Source: Acidisoma sp035492295 (GTDB lineage Bacteria > Pseudomonadota > Alphaproteobacteria > Acetobacterales > Acetobacteraceae). Taken from it: a stretch of 15,871 nucleotides of DNA. The notes beneath the pieces are model-generated. The model was not told the origin of the DNA and searched no databases. It saw only the letters and a program-made list of their open reading frames with translations. The translations under genes were made by a program, and so were the position numbers. Shown piece by piece: positions 1-7,662 of this stretch; positions within the stretch are counted from its first letter, which is position 1; every line of letters begins with the position of its first letter. The stretch lies in the NCBI RefSeq assembly GCF_035492295.1, contig NZ_DATJJK010000044.1, forward strand, positions 1 to 15,871, written 5' to 3'.

Positions 1-663
1 GATCGCGCCCGGGCGCAGATGATCAACAGCACGATCGAGGCGGCACGACGCAACGAACTCGATGATGACGCGGTGAGCATTGAGTCTCGCCAGACCTTTG
101 ATAGCAGGGCGGACATAGCGAGAGCCGCCTACGCGGCCGCGCTGGTCGATCTGGCCAATGCCAAGCTCAATCTGCAGCGTGTTGACGTGCGATCACCGGT
201 CAATGGCTATGTCAGTGACCTGCTGCTGCAGTCCGGCACCTATGGGACGATCGGTCAGGCAGCGATGACATTGATCGATTCCGACAGCTATTGGATCGCG
301 GGTTACTTTGAGGAGACTCAAATCCGGAGGATCCACCTGGGAGATCCGGCGAAGGTGGTTCTGATGGGCTATCCCGATGAGCCGATCGAGGGGCATGTGG
401 AGAGCCTTGCCTATGGCATAATGGACCCCAATGCGGCTCCAGGTGTTGCAGGCCTGCCCGCGGTCAATCCTGTGTTCACCTGGGTTCGTTTGGCTCAGCG
501 CATTCCGGTCAGGATCGTCATCGATCATATTCCGCCCGGCATTCATCTTGCCGCCGGCATGACGGCGACCATTCATATTTGGAAAAGAGCTGCGGCGTTG
601 TCGCTGGGCTCCAGGACGAGGCAAGGTCGGATCACCCTAGCCCGCGAAGCGCGCGGCTTCTAG
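1..663 (+). CDS. HlyD-family (AaeA/EmrA-like) efflux periplasmic adaptor, 5' end outside window
   Basis: The frame is open from base 1, so the gene begins upstream; the ATG at 19 is internal. About 220 C-terminal residues are present. They show the end of an alpha-helical hairpin rich in Ala, Asn and Leu. A lipoyl/barrel-sandwich return strand follows (VRSPVNGYVSDLLLQSGTY), then a beta-barrel segment with SYWIAGYFEETQIRRIHLGD, and near the end the AGMTATIHI strand typical of the AaeA/YibH branch. In this family the adaptor joins an inner-membrane pump (MFS or FUSC type) to an outer-membrane channel to export aromatic acids or drugs; which pump is not visible here. The last roughly 25 residues are basic and look like a non-conserved tail. 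The TAG stop shares the palindrome CTAG with the stop of the convergent prepilin peptidase gene. The family is fairly certain, the substrate unknown. Confidence 0.85.
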   Translation, partial: DRARAQMINSTIEAARRNELDDDAVSIESRQTFDSRADIARAAYAAALVDLANAKLNLQRVDVRSPVNGYVSDLLLQSGTYGTIGQAAMTLIDSDSYWIAGYFEETQIRRIHLGDPAKVVLMGYPDEPIEGHVESLAYGIMDPNAAPGVAGLPAVNPVFTWVRLAQRIPVRIVIDHIPPGIHLAAGMTATIHIWKRAAALSLGSRTRQGRITLAREARGF

Positions 664-1334
664 CTTTGCACGAGACGCCAAAGGAAGAACGCCAGGGCAA
701 GTGCCGGGCCGAAGGGGAGTGCCTCAGCGGCGGTCCGCCTTCGCGCCAGAATGAGCGCGGCCGCTTGCCCGAGCCCGATGACTCCCGCCAGCAAAATAAC
801 ATCTGGCAGTGCCGCGAGGCCGAGCCAGCTGCCCGCCGCCGCCAGCAGCTTTGCATCCCCCTGCCCAAGCCCGGGGCGCCCGCGCCAGCGGCGGTAGAGG
901 AGGTCGAGCAGCCGGAAACCGCCATAGCCCAATGCTGCGGCCAGGGCGTGGTCTGGCACGGCTTGGGGTTGCGTACACCATGTCGCGACAAGTCCCGCGA
1001 GGAGTAGCGGCAAGGTAATCGCATCCGGCAAAATCATCGCCGCCGCATCGGTCCAGGCGAGACAGAGCAGCGCCCAGCCGAGGCCCGCCGTGACCCAGAC
1101 ATGCCATGCCGGCCCCCCCGCCAGCAGTGCCACACAGGCGATCAGAAGGGCCGCGAGTTCGATTGCAGGATGAAACCAGCCGATGGCGCCGCCGCAGCAG
1201 CGACCGCGCCCGCGCAGGGCGACGAAGCTGATGAGCGGGACCATATCGCGCGGCTGCAGCACTTCGCCACAATGCTCGCAGCATGAGCGTGCGATCACAA
1301 CGGGCCGGCCTGCCGGCAGCCGGCGGATGAGCAC
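660..1334 (-). CDS. gspO: Type II secretion prepilin peptidase (A24 family), GspO/PilD-like
   Basis: This polytopic inner-membrane aspartic protease cleaves the leader of pseudopilins after glycine, and often methylates the new N-terminus. Counting from the GTG at 1334 (224 residues), the first catalytic Asp is D96 in LAWTDAAAMILPD, followed by the usual ITLPLLLAGL. The second is D160 in GLGQGDAKLLAA, the GxGD motif. Hydrophobic segments fill most of the rest. The cytoplasmic zinc loop is degenerate: CEHC is present (C19-C22), but the second pair is reduced to adjacent cysteines in RCCGGAI. The N-terminus is odd. The conserved signature GSLLGVLIRRLP begins before the GTG, and the frame upstream encodes the expected first membrane helix but has no ATG, GTG or TTG before the in-frame TAA at 1424-1422. 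Initiation may be at CTG 1376. The gene is the third in an operon with the peroxidase and phosphoesterase. Confidence 0.9.
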   Translation of the reverse strand: MLIRRLPAGRPVVIARSCCEHCGEVLQPRDMVPLISFVALRGRGRCCGGAIGWFHPAIELAALLIACVALLAGGPAWHVWVTAGLGWALLCLAWTDAAAMILPDAITLPLLLAGLVATWCTQPQAVPDHALAAALGYGGFRLLDLLYRRWRGRPGLGQGDAKLLAAAGSWLGLAALPDVILLAGVIGLGQAAALILARRRTAAEALPFGPALALAFFLWRLVQS

Positions 1335-1421
1335 GCCGAGCAGGCTGCCTACGGCGAGCGCGAGCGGGATGAGCAGCCAGTTCGGCGGCGTTGACGCAAG
1401 GTCGGACGTTGGACCAGGCCC

Positions 1422-2822
1422 TTATGGCTGCGGCGTGGCGGCGGTCTTTTCGTAACCGTCCGTCAGGGTGCCCAGGAAGGCGATGATGTCTTTCTCGTCC
1501 TGATCCGTCAGGGCCGGCTTTTCGCCGAGATGGCGGTCCAGCGGCGGGTCGGAGCTATCGACATTCGCCCAATATTTCTTCGGCAGGTCATCGAATTTCT
1601 CGACGCGACCGTCCGCTGCATGCGGATAGATCTTGCCCGGATCCGTGTCGCGGAAATTGTAGAAATCCAGGACCTGCTGCAGGTTGTGATAGACGCCGTT
1701 GTGGAAGAATACTTTGCGGGTTGCGGTGTTGCGCAGCGTGGGCGTCAGGAACATGCCGCAGAACTGTGTCTGCGTGGCGAGGTCCTTGCGATAGGGCCCA
1801 CAGATCCCCTCGTCGTAATAGGCAGGGTCGCGATTGGCGACGAGATGAGGATTGCGCGGCAGGCCGAGCGCCTCGAACTGATGATCGGTGAAAAGGGGCG
1901 GCTGGCCATCCGAAGACGGCTGGTCGAGATGACAGGCCGCGCAATCGCCTTTCGCCGGGTCGTTATACAGAATGTAGCCCCGCATCTCGGCACGCGAGAG
2001 CCGCGCTTTGCCTTCGAGCCAGGCATCATATTTGCTGCTGAAGGGGTGGAAGCTTGTCTCCTCGACCTGGTAGCGGGCGACCGCGAAGAGAGCCTCGGAC
2101 AAGAGCATTTTGGGGTCGTCGAGAACGCTTGGGCCGAAGAGTTCGACGAAGCGACTGGCATAGGGTGCGGCGCGCAACTTGGCCGCGACGCGCTGCGCGC
2201 TGCCGCCATCGACTTCGAGCGGGTTGAGCAATGGACCCAGAGCCTGGATTTGCAGCGTGTCGGCGCGGCCGTCCCAGAACATGCCGCCCTGCGGCACGAT
2301 ATTGGCGGCGCTTTGTGCCGTGCTTTGCGCCGTTTTGGTGACGCGCACGGCGGTGCCGGCCTGCGCCGCCAGCTGCGGCAGCGGCGTTGTGGTGTCATTG
2401 TCGCCGGCCGGATCGGGGCCGATGCTGAAATTCGGTTGCAATTCGAGATAGGTGAGCGTCGGCACGGCGCGCACGCCCTGCCTGTTAAGGTCGGGCCCTC
2501 CCATCACCGCCGGTAGGTCGGAGGAGGGGCCGTAGAAATGATTGGGCTCGTGGCAGCTCGCGCAGGCGAGCTTGCCGGAGGAGGAAAAGCTGGTGTCGTA
2601 GAAGACCAGCTTTCCTAACTGCGCCATGGCCGAGAGCGGTTGCGGCACGGCCCGTATCAGCTTGACCGGGGAAGGGTTGGCCCCTTCCGCGATCTTGAAG
2701 CTCGCCACCGGGTTGGAGAGCCAGGTGCCGGCGGGAACCGGGCTACTGACGACCACGGCCCCGACGGCGAAGATGCCAAGCGCCGCAATCAGGGCGAGGC
2801 CAGAGATGAGACGCTTGGGCAT
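1422..2822 (-). CDS. Di-heme cytochrome c peroxidase / MauG-family protein
   Basis: The product has 466 residues. An N-terminal hydrophobic segment (about residues 5-26) acts as a signal peptide or membrane anchor and sends it to the periplasm. There are two c-type heme sites: CASCH at 87-91, followed by EPNHFYGP, and CAACH at 294-298. The C-terminal motif FFHNGVYHNLQQVLDFYN is typical of the bacterial cytochrome c peroxidase superfamily, as are GMFWDGRADTL and NPLEV in the middle. Classical members reduce hydrogen peroxide with electrons from small cytochromes; MauG-like relatives oxidise protein side chains. The sequence alone does not decide between these. At 466 residues it is longer than classical CcpA (about 320-340), with extra sequence between and after the hemes. 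It starts 28 bases after the phosphoesterase stop and ends in the same frame as gspO, 30 codons before the GTG of gspO, so the three genes are probably co-transcribed. Confidence 0.9.
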   Translation of the reverse strand: MPKRLISGLALIAALGIFAVGAVVVSSPVPAGTWLSNPVASFKIAEGANPSPVKLIRAVPQPLSAMAQLGKLVFYDTSFSSSGKLACASCHEPNHFYGPSSDLPAVMGGPDLNRQGVRAVPTLTYLELQPNFSIGPDPAGDNDTTTPLPQLAAQAGTAVRVTKTAQSTAQSAANIVPQGGMFWDGRADTLQIQALGPLLNPLEVDGGSAQRVAAKLRAAPYASRFVELFGPSVLDDPKMLLSEALFAVARYQVEETSFHPFSSKYDAWLEGKARLSRAEMRGYILYNDPAKGDCAACHLDQPSSDGQPPLFTDHQFEALGLPRNPHLVANRDPAYYDEGICGPYRKDLATQTQFCGMFLTPTLRNTATRKVFFHNGVYHNLQQVLDFYNFRDTDPGKIYPHAADGRVEKFDDLPKKYWANVDSSDPPLDRHLGEKPALTDQDEKDIIAFLGTLTDGYEKTAATPQP

Positions 2823-2850
2823 CGTTTCAGTCAGCCGCCAGAAATGCGGA

Positions 2851-4545
2851 TCAGGAGTGGGTGTAGGAGAGGACCACGCCAGTCGTCGGGTTCAGGATCA
2901 GCGACTTCGTATGGGACGTGCCGGTGAAGTCGAACATGCCGAGCAGAGACTGGTCCTGCGCATCGAAGGAACCGCCGCCGAGCCGCGCGCCGTTCAGCCA
3001 GTTGTCTTCGATGAAGCTGACGATCGCCGCCTGGCTGGTCAGCGTGTGGTCGATATAGTTCGGACGGGCATAGGGCGAGATCACGAGGAAGGGCAGGCGC
3101 GTGCCCGGGCCGCAGCGGCCGTTCACCGGAGAACCGCCCACGCCCTTCGGCGCTGTGCCGGTGCCGCAGACGCCGGCGCCGTTCAGCTGATCGGCGGTGG
3201 CGTCGTAGGAGCTGCTGGTGGTGGCGCCGAAGACATGGTCATACCAGCCGTCGGAGTCATCCCAGGCGATGATGATGGCCGTGTTCTTCCAGTCAGGCTG
3301 CTGCTGGATGAAATTGACCATCTTGATGATGCCTGCCTGTTCGTCCAACGGGTCGGAATAGCCGGCATGGCCATCCTGGTAGGCGGGCAGCTTGATGTAG
3401 GAAACGGCCGGCCAGTTGCCAGCGCCGACCGCAGAGTAGAAGTCGTTCAGATCATATTCGTGGTTCGCCGGGTCGGCGGTGCCGCTGTGCTCGAAGGTGT
3501 AGCCGACATCAGCAAGCGTCACCGGGCGGGCATGCGTGGGGTTGGCGGTCGAGGCGAAATACTGGAACCAGTTATGGTGCGGGATGTAGTCGGCGACCGT
3601 CTCGCTCACCGTGCTGGAGGGGGTGCTGCGCGAGCAGCCGGTGGTGCCGTTGGCATTGGTCAGGCTGAGGTTGAAGCCGCCCATGAAGCCGCCCCAGGTG
3701 ATGCCGCCTGCGTTCAGCAGATCGCCGATGTTCTTGCCGCTCATCATCGCCGCATCGGTCGTGCTGGAGCAGGTGTCGTAGCCGGGGTCGACGTCGTTGA
3801 TCATGGTGTGATCAACGGTGCCGCCCACCGTATTGTTCACGTAGTAGGAGGTCTTGCTGCTGTGAACGATCTGCATGCCGTCCGTGTTGCCGGAGACGGC
3901 TTCGAGCGCACCCGGGGTCGAGGGGCCGAAGGTGTTCGTGAAGGAGTTGTCGTTCATCGCAAAATACTGGGCGTAGTTCCAGAGCGCGGTGACGGTGTTG
4001 CCGTCATAATAGCCCATGACCTGGCCCTTGGTGCCGAAGGCCCCGGCGCCGCCGGAGCTTGCCGTGCCGGTATAGGTCGGGAACAGATCCATCTTGCCGC
4101 CGTCATAGGCCTGCTGTTCGGCGGTATAGGCGTGATTCTGGTCGGCCGTCGCCGCCTGGGTGCGGTCCAGCCGGAACGGGTTGGCGGCGTTCGCACCATT
4201 CGTCGTGTTGGTATCGTTCGGATTGTTCGTCAGCAGATTAGCCGAGACCAGATTGTTCGCCTGCGGAGTAGCAGCGCGCGCCGTGAAGCGCGGTTCACCG
4301 CCCGGGTTCGTCGCCGTCGGGTAGGTCGCGAAGTAGTGGTCGAACGAAACGTTCTCGTCATAGATGATGACGAGATGCTTGATCGGTGTCGCCGTCGTGA
4401 AGGCATCCGCGGCGTTCGCGGTAGCGGAGATCGAGGCGGGTGCCTTGGCCCCGGTGGGGCTTTGCGCGAACGCACCGTTCATGGAGCCAATCAACAATGA
4501 CGGGACGCACATGGTTGCGCAGAGAAGTGTCTTGCGAAGCGACAT
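2851..4545 (-). CDS. Secreted phosphoesterase (acid phosphatase AcpA / phospholipase C superfamily)
   Basis: The protein has 564 residues, with a Sec-type signal peptide ending near GAFAQ (residue 28) and no twin arginine. The mature part opens with PIKHLVIIYDENVSFDHYFA, the hallmark of the PF04185 phosphoesterases. E64 and N65 match the metal ligands known in Francisella AcpA. FGPSTPGALEAVSGN at 206-220 is where the nucleophile lies (S209 most likely). AWDDSDGWYDHV contains the paired metal-binding aspartates D429 and D430, and H403 and H437 lie close to them. The C-terminal RLPFLVISPYARPNYIDHT is also family-typical. Such enzymes hydrolyse phosphomonoesters or phospholipids outside the cytoplasm; phosphatase and phospholipase C activity cannot be told apart here. 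It leads the operon with the peroxidase and gspO and is divergent from gspE, so I infer it is a T2SS substrate. The start ATG at 4545 has only a weak upstream ribosome-binding sequence. Confidence 0.9.
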   Translation of the reverse strand: MSLRKTLLCATMCVPSLLIGSMNGAFAQSPTGAKAPASISATANAADAFTTATPIKHLVIIYDENVSFDHYFATYPTATNPGGEPRFTARAATPQANNLVSANLLTNNPNDTNTTNGANAANPFRLDRTQAATADQNHAYTAEQQAYDGGKMDLFPTYTGTASSGGAGAFGTKGQVMGYYDGNTVTALWNYAQYFAMNDNSFTNTFGPSTPGALEAVSGNTDGMQIVHSSKTSYYVNNTVGGTVDHTMINDVDPGYDTCSSTTDAAMMSGKNIGDLLNAGGITWGGFMGGFNLSLTNANGTTGCSRSTPSSTVSETVADYIPHHNWFQYFASTANPTHARPVTLADVGYTFEHSGTADPANHEYDLNDFYSAVGAGNWPAVSYIKLPAYQDGHAGYSDPLDEQAGIIKMVNFIQQQPDWKNTAIIIAWDDSDGWYDHVFGATTSSSYDATADQLNGAGVCGTGTAPKGVGGSPVNGRCGPGTRLPFLVISPYARPNYIDHTLTSQAAIVSFIEDNWLNGARLGGGSFDAQDQSLLGMFDFTGTSHTKSLILNPTTGVVLSYTHS

Positions 4546-4771
4546 GGACCTATACCTGTTTTGGAGATGCCGAAGGACAGCTGAGCGCTACGTAGGACAG
4601 ACCGGGGCGCTCGCGTGTGACGCGTTGATGACCAATTAACTTTCCGTCATGGATGTGAGACTCATTCGCAGCGTCGCGTGCGGGCAACCGACATCATTCT
4701 GTCACTTGCTGTGGCACCCCCGAAACCGTCACTAGACGCGATTGCCTGCCCTTTGTGAACCGGCCGCTATC
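4546..4771. promoter_or_regulatory. Divergent promoter region between phosphoesterase operon and gsp operon
   Basis: This 226-base region lies between two divergent start codons, so promoters for both directions are expected in it. I see no convincing -35/-10 pair. It contains several GTCA-centred heptamers resembling halves of the Pho box (consensus CTGTCAT repeated at 11 bases). Facing gspE are CCGTCAT at 4644, CTGTCAC at 4699, CTGTGGC at 4709 and CCGTCAC at 4726. Facing the phosphoesterase, TGGTCAT (4634-4628) and GCGTCAC (4623-4617) are exactly 11 bases apart. There are also two copies of CTGTCCT (4600-4594 and 4580-4574), 20 bases apart. The presence of promoters is nearly certain from layout; the Pho reading is speculative, since no pair matches the full consensus. 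Confidence 0.45.
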
Positions 4772-6460
4772 ATGACTGAATTCTCGCATCCTGACGCCGA
4801 TACGGCGCTGGACCTGCTGGTTGCTTCTGGTGTTTGCGATACGCTTGCGGTGGAGCGTGCCCGTGCCGGTGCGCGCGATGCCGGCATCGACAGCGCACAA
4901 GCCCTCGTCAAGCTTGGACTGGTGCCGGAGCGCGATCTTGCGCACGCCTGGTCCTCCGTGCTCGGGCTCGATCTCGTCACGCAGGATCAGTACCCGGCCG
5001 AGCCCGTCCTGCCGGAACGCCTGTCACCTCGCTTCCTCCGCGCCGCCCATGCGCTGCCACTTCTGGTCAGGCGCGAAGAAGGCGGCCCGGAAACTCTTGT
5101 CCTCGCAATGGCCAATCCCTTCGACCGGTTTGCCGCGGCTGCCACGGCGCTCGCAACCGGGTTCGGGGTGCGCGTTACGGTCGCGGTGCCCATCGAACTC
5201 GAGGCGGCGCTCGAGCGGCTTTACCCCGAAGACGGCGCGCCGGCTGAAACCACCGATACCCCTGCCTTGGAGGACGATACCGAGCGGCTGAAGGACATGG
5301 CGAGCGAAGCGCCGGTCATCCGCCTGGTAAGCCAGGTCATCGGCCGGGCGGTCGAGAGCATGGCCTCGGACATTCATGTCGAGCCTTTCGAGGATCGGCT
5401 GCGCATCCGCTACCGCTATGACGGCGACCTGCACGAGGCGGAGACGCATCCGGCCCGCCTCGCGCCGGCGATCATTTCGCGCCTCAAAATCCTCGCGAAG
5501 CTCGACATCGCGGAGCGTCGGCTGCCGCAGGACGGTCGCATCCGTATCGCCGTGCGCGGACAGGAGGTGGTGTTCCGCGTCGCGACCGCGCCCAGCCTGC
5601 ACGGCGAAATCGTCGTGTTGCGCGTGCTCGACCGGAGTGCCGTTTCTTTCGACTTTGCGACACAGGGGCATGACGCACAGGTGATCGCGCAGATGGGCGC
5701 GGCGCTGGCCGCCCCGAATGGCATCATGTTGGTGACGGGCCCCACAGGCTCCGGCAAGACGACCACACTCTACACCGCGCTCCTTTCGCTCAACGCGGTC
5801 GAGCGCAAGGTGATCACCGTCGAGGATCCGATCGAATACCAGCTGCCTGGCATTTCACAGATGCAGGTCAAGCCGCAGATCGGACTGGGCTTCGCGTCCC
5901 TGCTGCGCTCCATCGTCCGTCTTGATCCCGACATCATCATGGTGGGTGAGATCCGCGACCTGGAGACGGCCGAAATCGCGGCGCGCGCGGCGCTGACAGG
6001 ACATCTCGTCCTCTCCACCCTGCACACCAATTCCGCCGCCGCCGCCATCACCCGGCTGCGCGACATGGGCATGGAGGATTACCTGCTCGCCGCCGTGCTG
6101 CGCGGCGTGCAGGCACAGCGCCTCGTCCGCCGCCTGTGCGAGGCGTGCAAGCAGCCCCTGGCCGCGACGTCCGATCTGCGCCAGCGCTTCGGCATCGAGA
6201 GCGACACTCTTTTTCGCGCCTGCGGCTGTGCCGCGTGCCGCAACACGGGCTATCGCGGGCGCCAGGCCATCGCCGAATTCCTCACCCCGAACGCTGAAAT
6301 CGAGCGCCTTCTTTTCGCCCGCGCGGACCAGGCGGAGATCGAGCGCGCGGCCGTCGCCGGCGGCATGAAGACGATGCGGCGCGCCGGGATGGAGGCGGTG
6401 GCGCGGGGCGAAACCACGGTCGAAGAAATCCTCAGAGCCGTGCGGGCGGAGGACGCGTGA
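4772..6460 (+). CDS. gspE: T2SS assembly ATPase GspE
   Basis: This cytoplasmic hexameric ATPase drives pseudopilus assembly. I chose the ATG at 4772 (562 residues) over the in-frame TTG 30 bases upstream, because the conserved N-terminal region begins just after it. Residues 10-150 form the MshEN/N1 domain, with LVKLGLVPERDLAHAWSSVL. The N2 domain follows with ASDIHVEPFEDRLRIRYR. Walker A is GPTGSGKT at 323-330. The Asp box spans residues 356-366 (VITVEDPIEYQ starts it). Walker B is LDPDIIMVGE at 384-393, and the His box is STLHTN. The zinc-binding Cys pairs are C456/C459 and C486/C489, followed by the usual NTGYRGRQAIAEFL. All catalytic motifs are intact. It is the first gene of the operon and its stop overlaps the GTG of gspF by 4 bases, indicating translational coupling. 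Confidence 0.97.
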   Translation: MTEFSHPDADTALDLLVASGVCDTLAVERARAGARDAGIDSAQALVKLGLVPERDLAHAWSSVLGLDLVTQDQYPAEPVLPERLSPRFLRAAHALPLLVRREEGGPETLVLAMANPFDRFAAAATALATGFGVRVTVAVPIELEAALERLYPEDGAPAETTDTPALEDDTERLKDMASEAPVIRLVSQVIGRAVESMASDIHVEPFEDRLRIRYRYDGDLHEAETHPARLAPAIISRLKILAKLDIAERRLPQDGRIRIAVRGQEVVFRVATAPSLHGEIVVLRVLDRSAVSFDFATQGHDAQVIAQMGAALAAPNGIMLVTGPTGSGKTTTLYTALLSLNAVERKVITVEDPIEYQLPGISQMQVKPQIGLGFASLLRSIVRLDPDIIMVGEIRDLETAEIAARAALTGHLVLSTLHTNSAAAAITRLRDMGMEDYLLAAVLRGVQAQRLVRRLCEACKQPLAATSDLRQRFGIESDTLFRACGCAACRNTGYRGRQAIAEFLTPNAEIERLLFARADQAEIERAAVAGGMKTMRRAGMEAVARGETTVEEILRAVRAEDA

Positions 6461-7662
6461 CGCTGTTCCGCTACCGCATCCTGAGCGATGGCGCCCTGGC
6501 CCGTGGCGAGATCGAGGCAGCGAGCCCGCAGGAGGCGGTGCTGCAGTTGCAGAAGCGCGGTGCGATGGTGCTGGGCCTCACGCCGGCCCGCGGCGGCAGA
6601 CTGCTGTCGATCGGCGCTGGTGGTCCCGCGCTGCGGCGTTCGGAACTCGCCGAGGTGATGCGCGAACTGACCAGCCTGCTCGGCGCGGGGCAGGATCTTG
6701 ATGCAGCCCTGCGTCTGGCGGCCGAGGAAGCGCCAAGCCGGCGCGTCGCCGCCGTCATGCGGCGTGTGCATGATTCGGTGCGGAGTGGCTCGGCACTCGC
6801 GATTGCCATGCAGCGCGAGCCGAAAAGCTTTCCGCGCCTGTGCATCGGTCTCGTGCGGGCGGGCGAAGCGGGCGGTGATCTGGCAGGCACGCTGGCGCGG
6901 CTGGCCGACCTGCTGGAACGGCAGCGCAGCCTCGCCGCCAACTTGCAAGCGGCGATGATCTATCCCGCCGTGCTGCTGGTGGCGGCGGGCGGCTCCATTG
7001 TCCTGCTGCTGACCCAGGTGCTGCCGCAATTCGTGCCGCTCTTCGCGGAGAACGGCGTTGCCCTGCCGGCCTCCACGGCCTTTCTGCTCGGCCTCGGCCA
7101 GGCTGTCGCGGACTACGGCATCTACGCTCTTATCACGCTGGTGGCGTTGGCGATCCTCGTCAACCGGCTGCTGCAGCGCCCCGGGGCACGGCTTGTCGCC
7201 GACCGGCTGTTTCTACGGCTGCCGATCATCGGCAGCCTCGCGCGCGAGGTAGTGGCGGCGCGCTTCGCGCGCACCCTGGGCATGCTGCTGATCAACGGTG
7301 TGCCACTGCTGGCCGCGCTCTCCGTGACGGAGGATGTGCTGGGCAACCTCGCTGCGCGGACGGCCGTGAAGGCGGCGGCGGAAACCGCCAAGACCGGACA
7401 TGGCATGACGCGGGCCCTTGCCGCCGCCGGACTGTTCCCGCCCCGCTTGCTGCATCTTCTGAGGCTGGGTGAGGAGACGGCGCAGCTCGGGCCCCTGGCG
7501 CTGCGCGGCGCCGATATGCTGGAGGAGCGCACCCGCCTTGGATTGCAGCGGCTCGTGGCGCTGCTGGTGCCGGCTATTACCATCCTGATGGGTGCGGCCG
7601 TCGCGGGCATCATCTCCTCGCTGCTGCTCGCGATGCTCAGCCTCAATGATATCGCACAATAA
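6457..7662 (+). CDS. gspF: T2SS inner-membrane platform protein GspF
   Basis: GspF is the polytopic core of the inner-membrane platform and contacts GspE, GspL and the growing pseudopilus. The 401 residues match normal family length (about 400). The N-terminus has the usual F-x-Y-x-A-like start (FRYRILSDGALARGEIEA). Two T2SF repeats follow: the first carries the LVRAGEAGGDLAGTL signature at 132-146, the second has GMLLINGVPLLAAL near 275 and LRLGEETAQLG near 325. Membrane helices are seen at about 168-190, 220-238 and 367-393. The start is GTG inside the GTGA overlap with gspE. The stop lies 17 bases inside gspH. Nothing appears truncated or unusual. Confidence 0.96.
   Translation: MTLFRYRILSDGALARGEIEAASPQEAVLQLQKRGAMVLGLTPARGGRLLSIGAGGPALRRSELAEVMRELTSLLGAGQDLDAALRLAAEEAPSRRVAAVMRRVHDSVRSGSALAIAMQREPKSFPRLCIGLVRAGEAGGDLAGTLARLADLLERQRSLAANLQAAMIYPAVLLVAAGGSIVLLLTQVLPQFVPLFAENGVALPASTAFLLGLGQAVADYGIYALITLVALAILVNRLLQRPGARLVADRLFLRLPIIGSLAREVVAARFARTLGMLLINGVPLLAALSVTEDVLGNLAARTAVKAAAETAKTGHGMTRALAAAGLFPPRLLHLLRLGEETAQLGPLALRGADMLEERTRLGLQRLVALLVPAITILMGAAVAGIISSLLLAMLSLNDIAQ

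Noticed and set aside
1530..2516. Plus-strand open frame of 328 codons opposite the peroxidase
   Set aside because: The opposite strand has both heme motifs and the family C-terminal signature; this frame shows no motif and no plausible start context.
2626..4500. Very long plus-strand open frame (624 codons) opposite the phosphoesterase and peroxidase genes
   Set aside because: It is antisense to two clear families, is monotonous in Arg, Ala, Val and Gly, and has no recognisable motif. It arises from the GC-rich codon pattern of the real genes.
4706..4738. TTGCTG and TAGACG as a sigma-70 promoter for gspE
   Set aside because: The spacing is 21 bases, outside the usual 16-19, and both boxes are poor matches.
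5024..5671. Minus-strand open frame of 215 codons opposite gspE
   Set aside because: It lies across conserved GspE domains and shows no family motif.
7592..7645. Longer N-terminus for gspH
   Set aside because: It would add an Arg/Ser/Cys-rich run that is only the gspF coding sequence read in another frame; the ATG at 7646 gives a normal prepilin leader.
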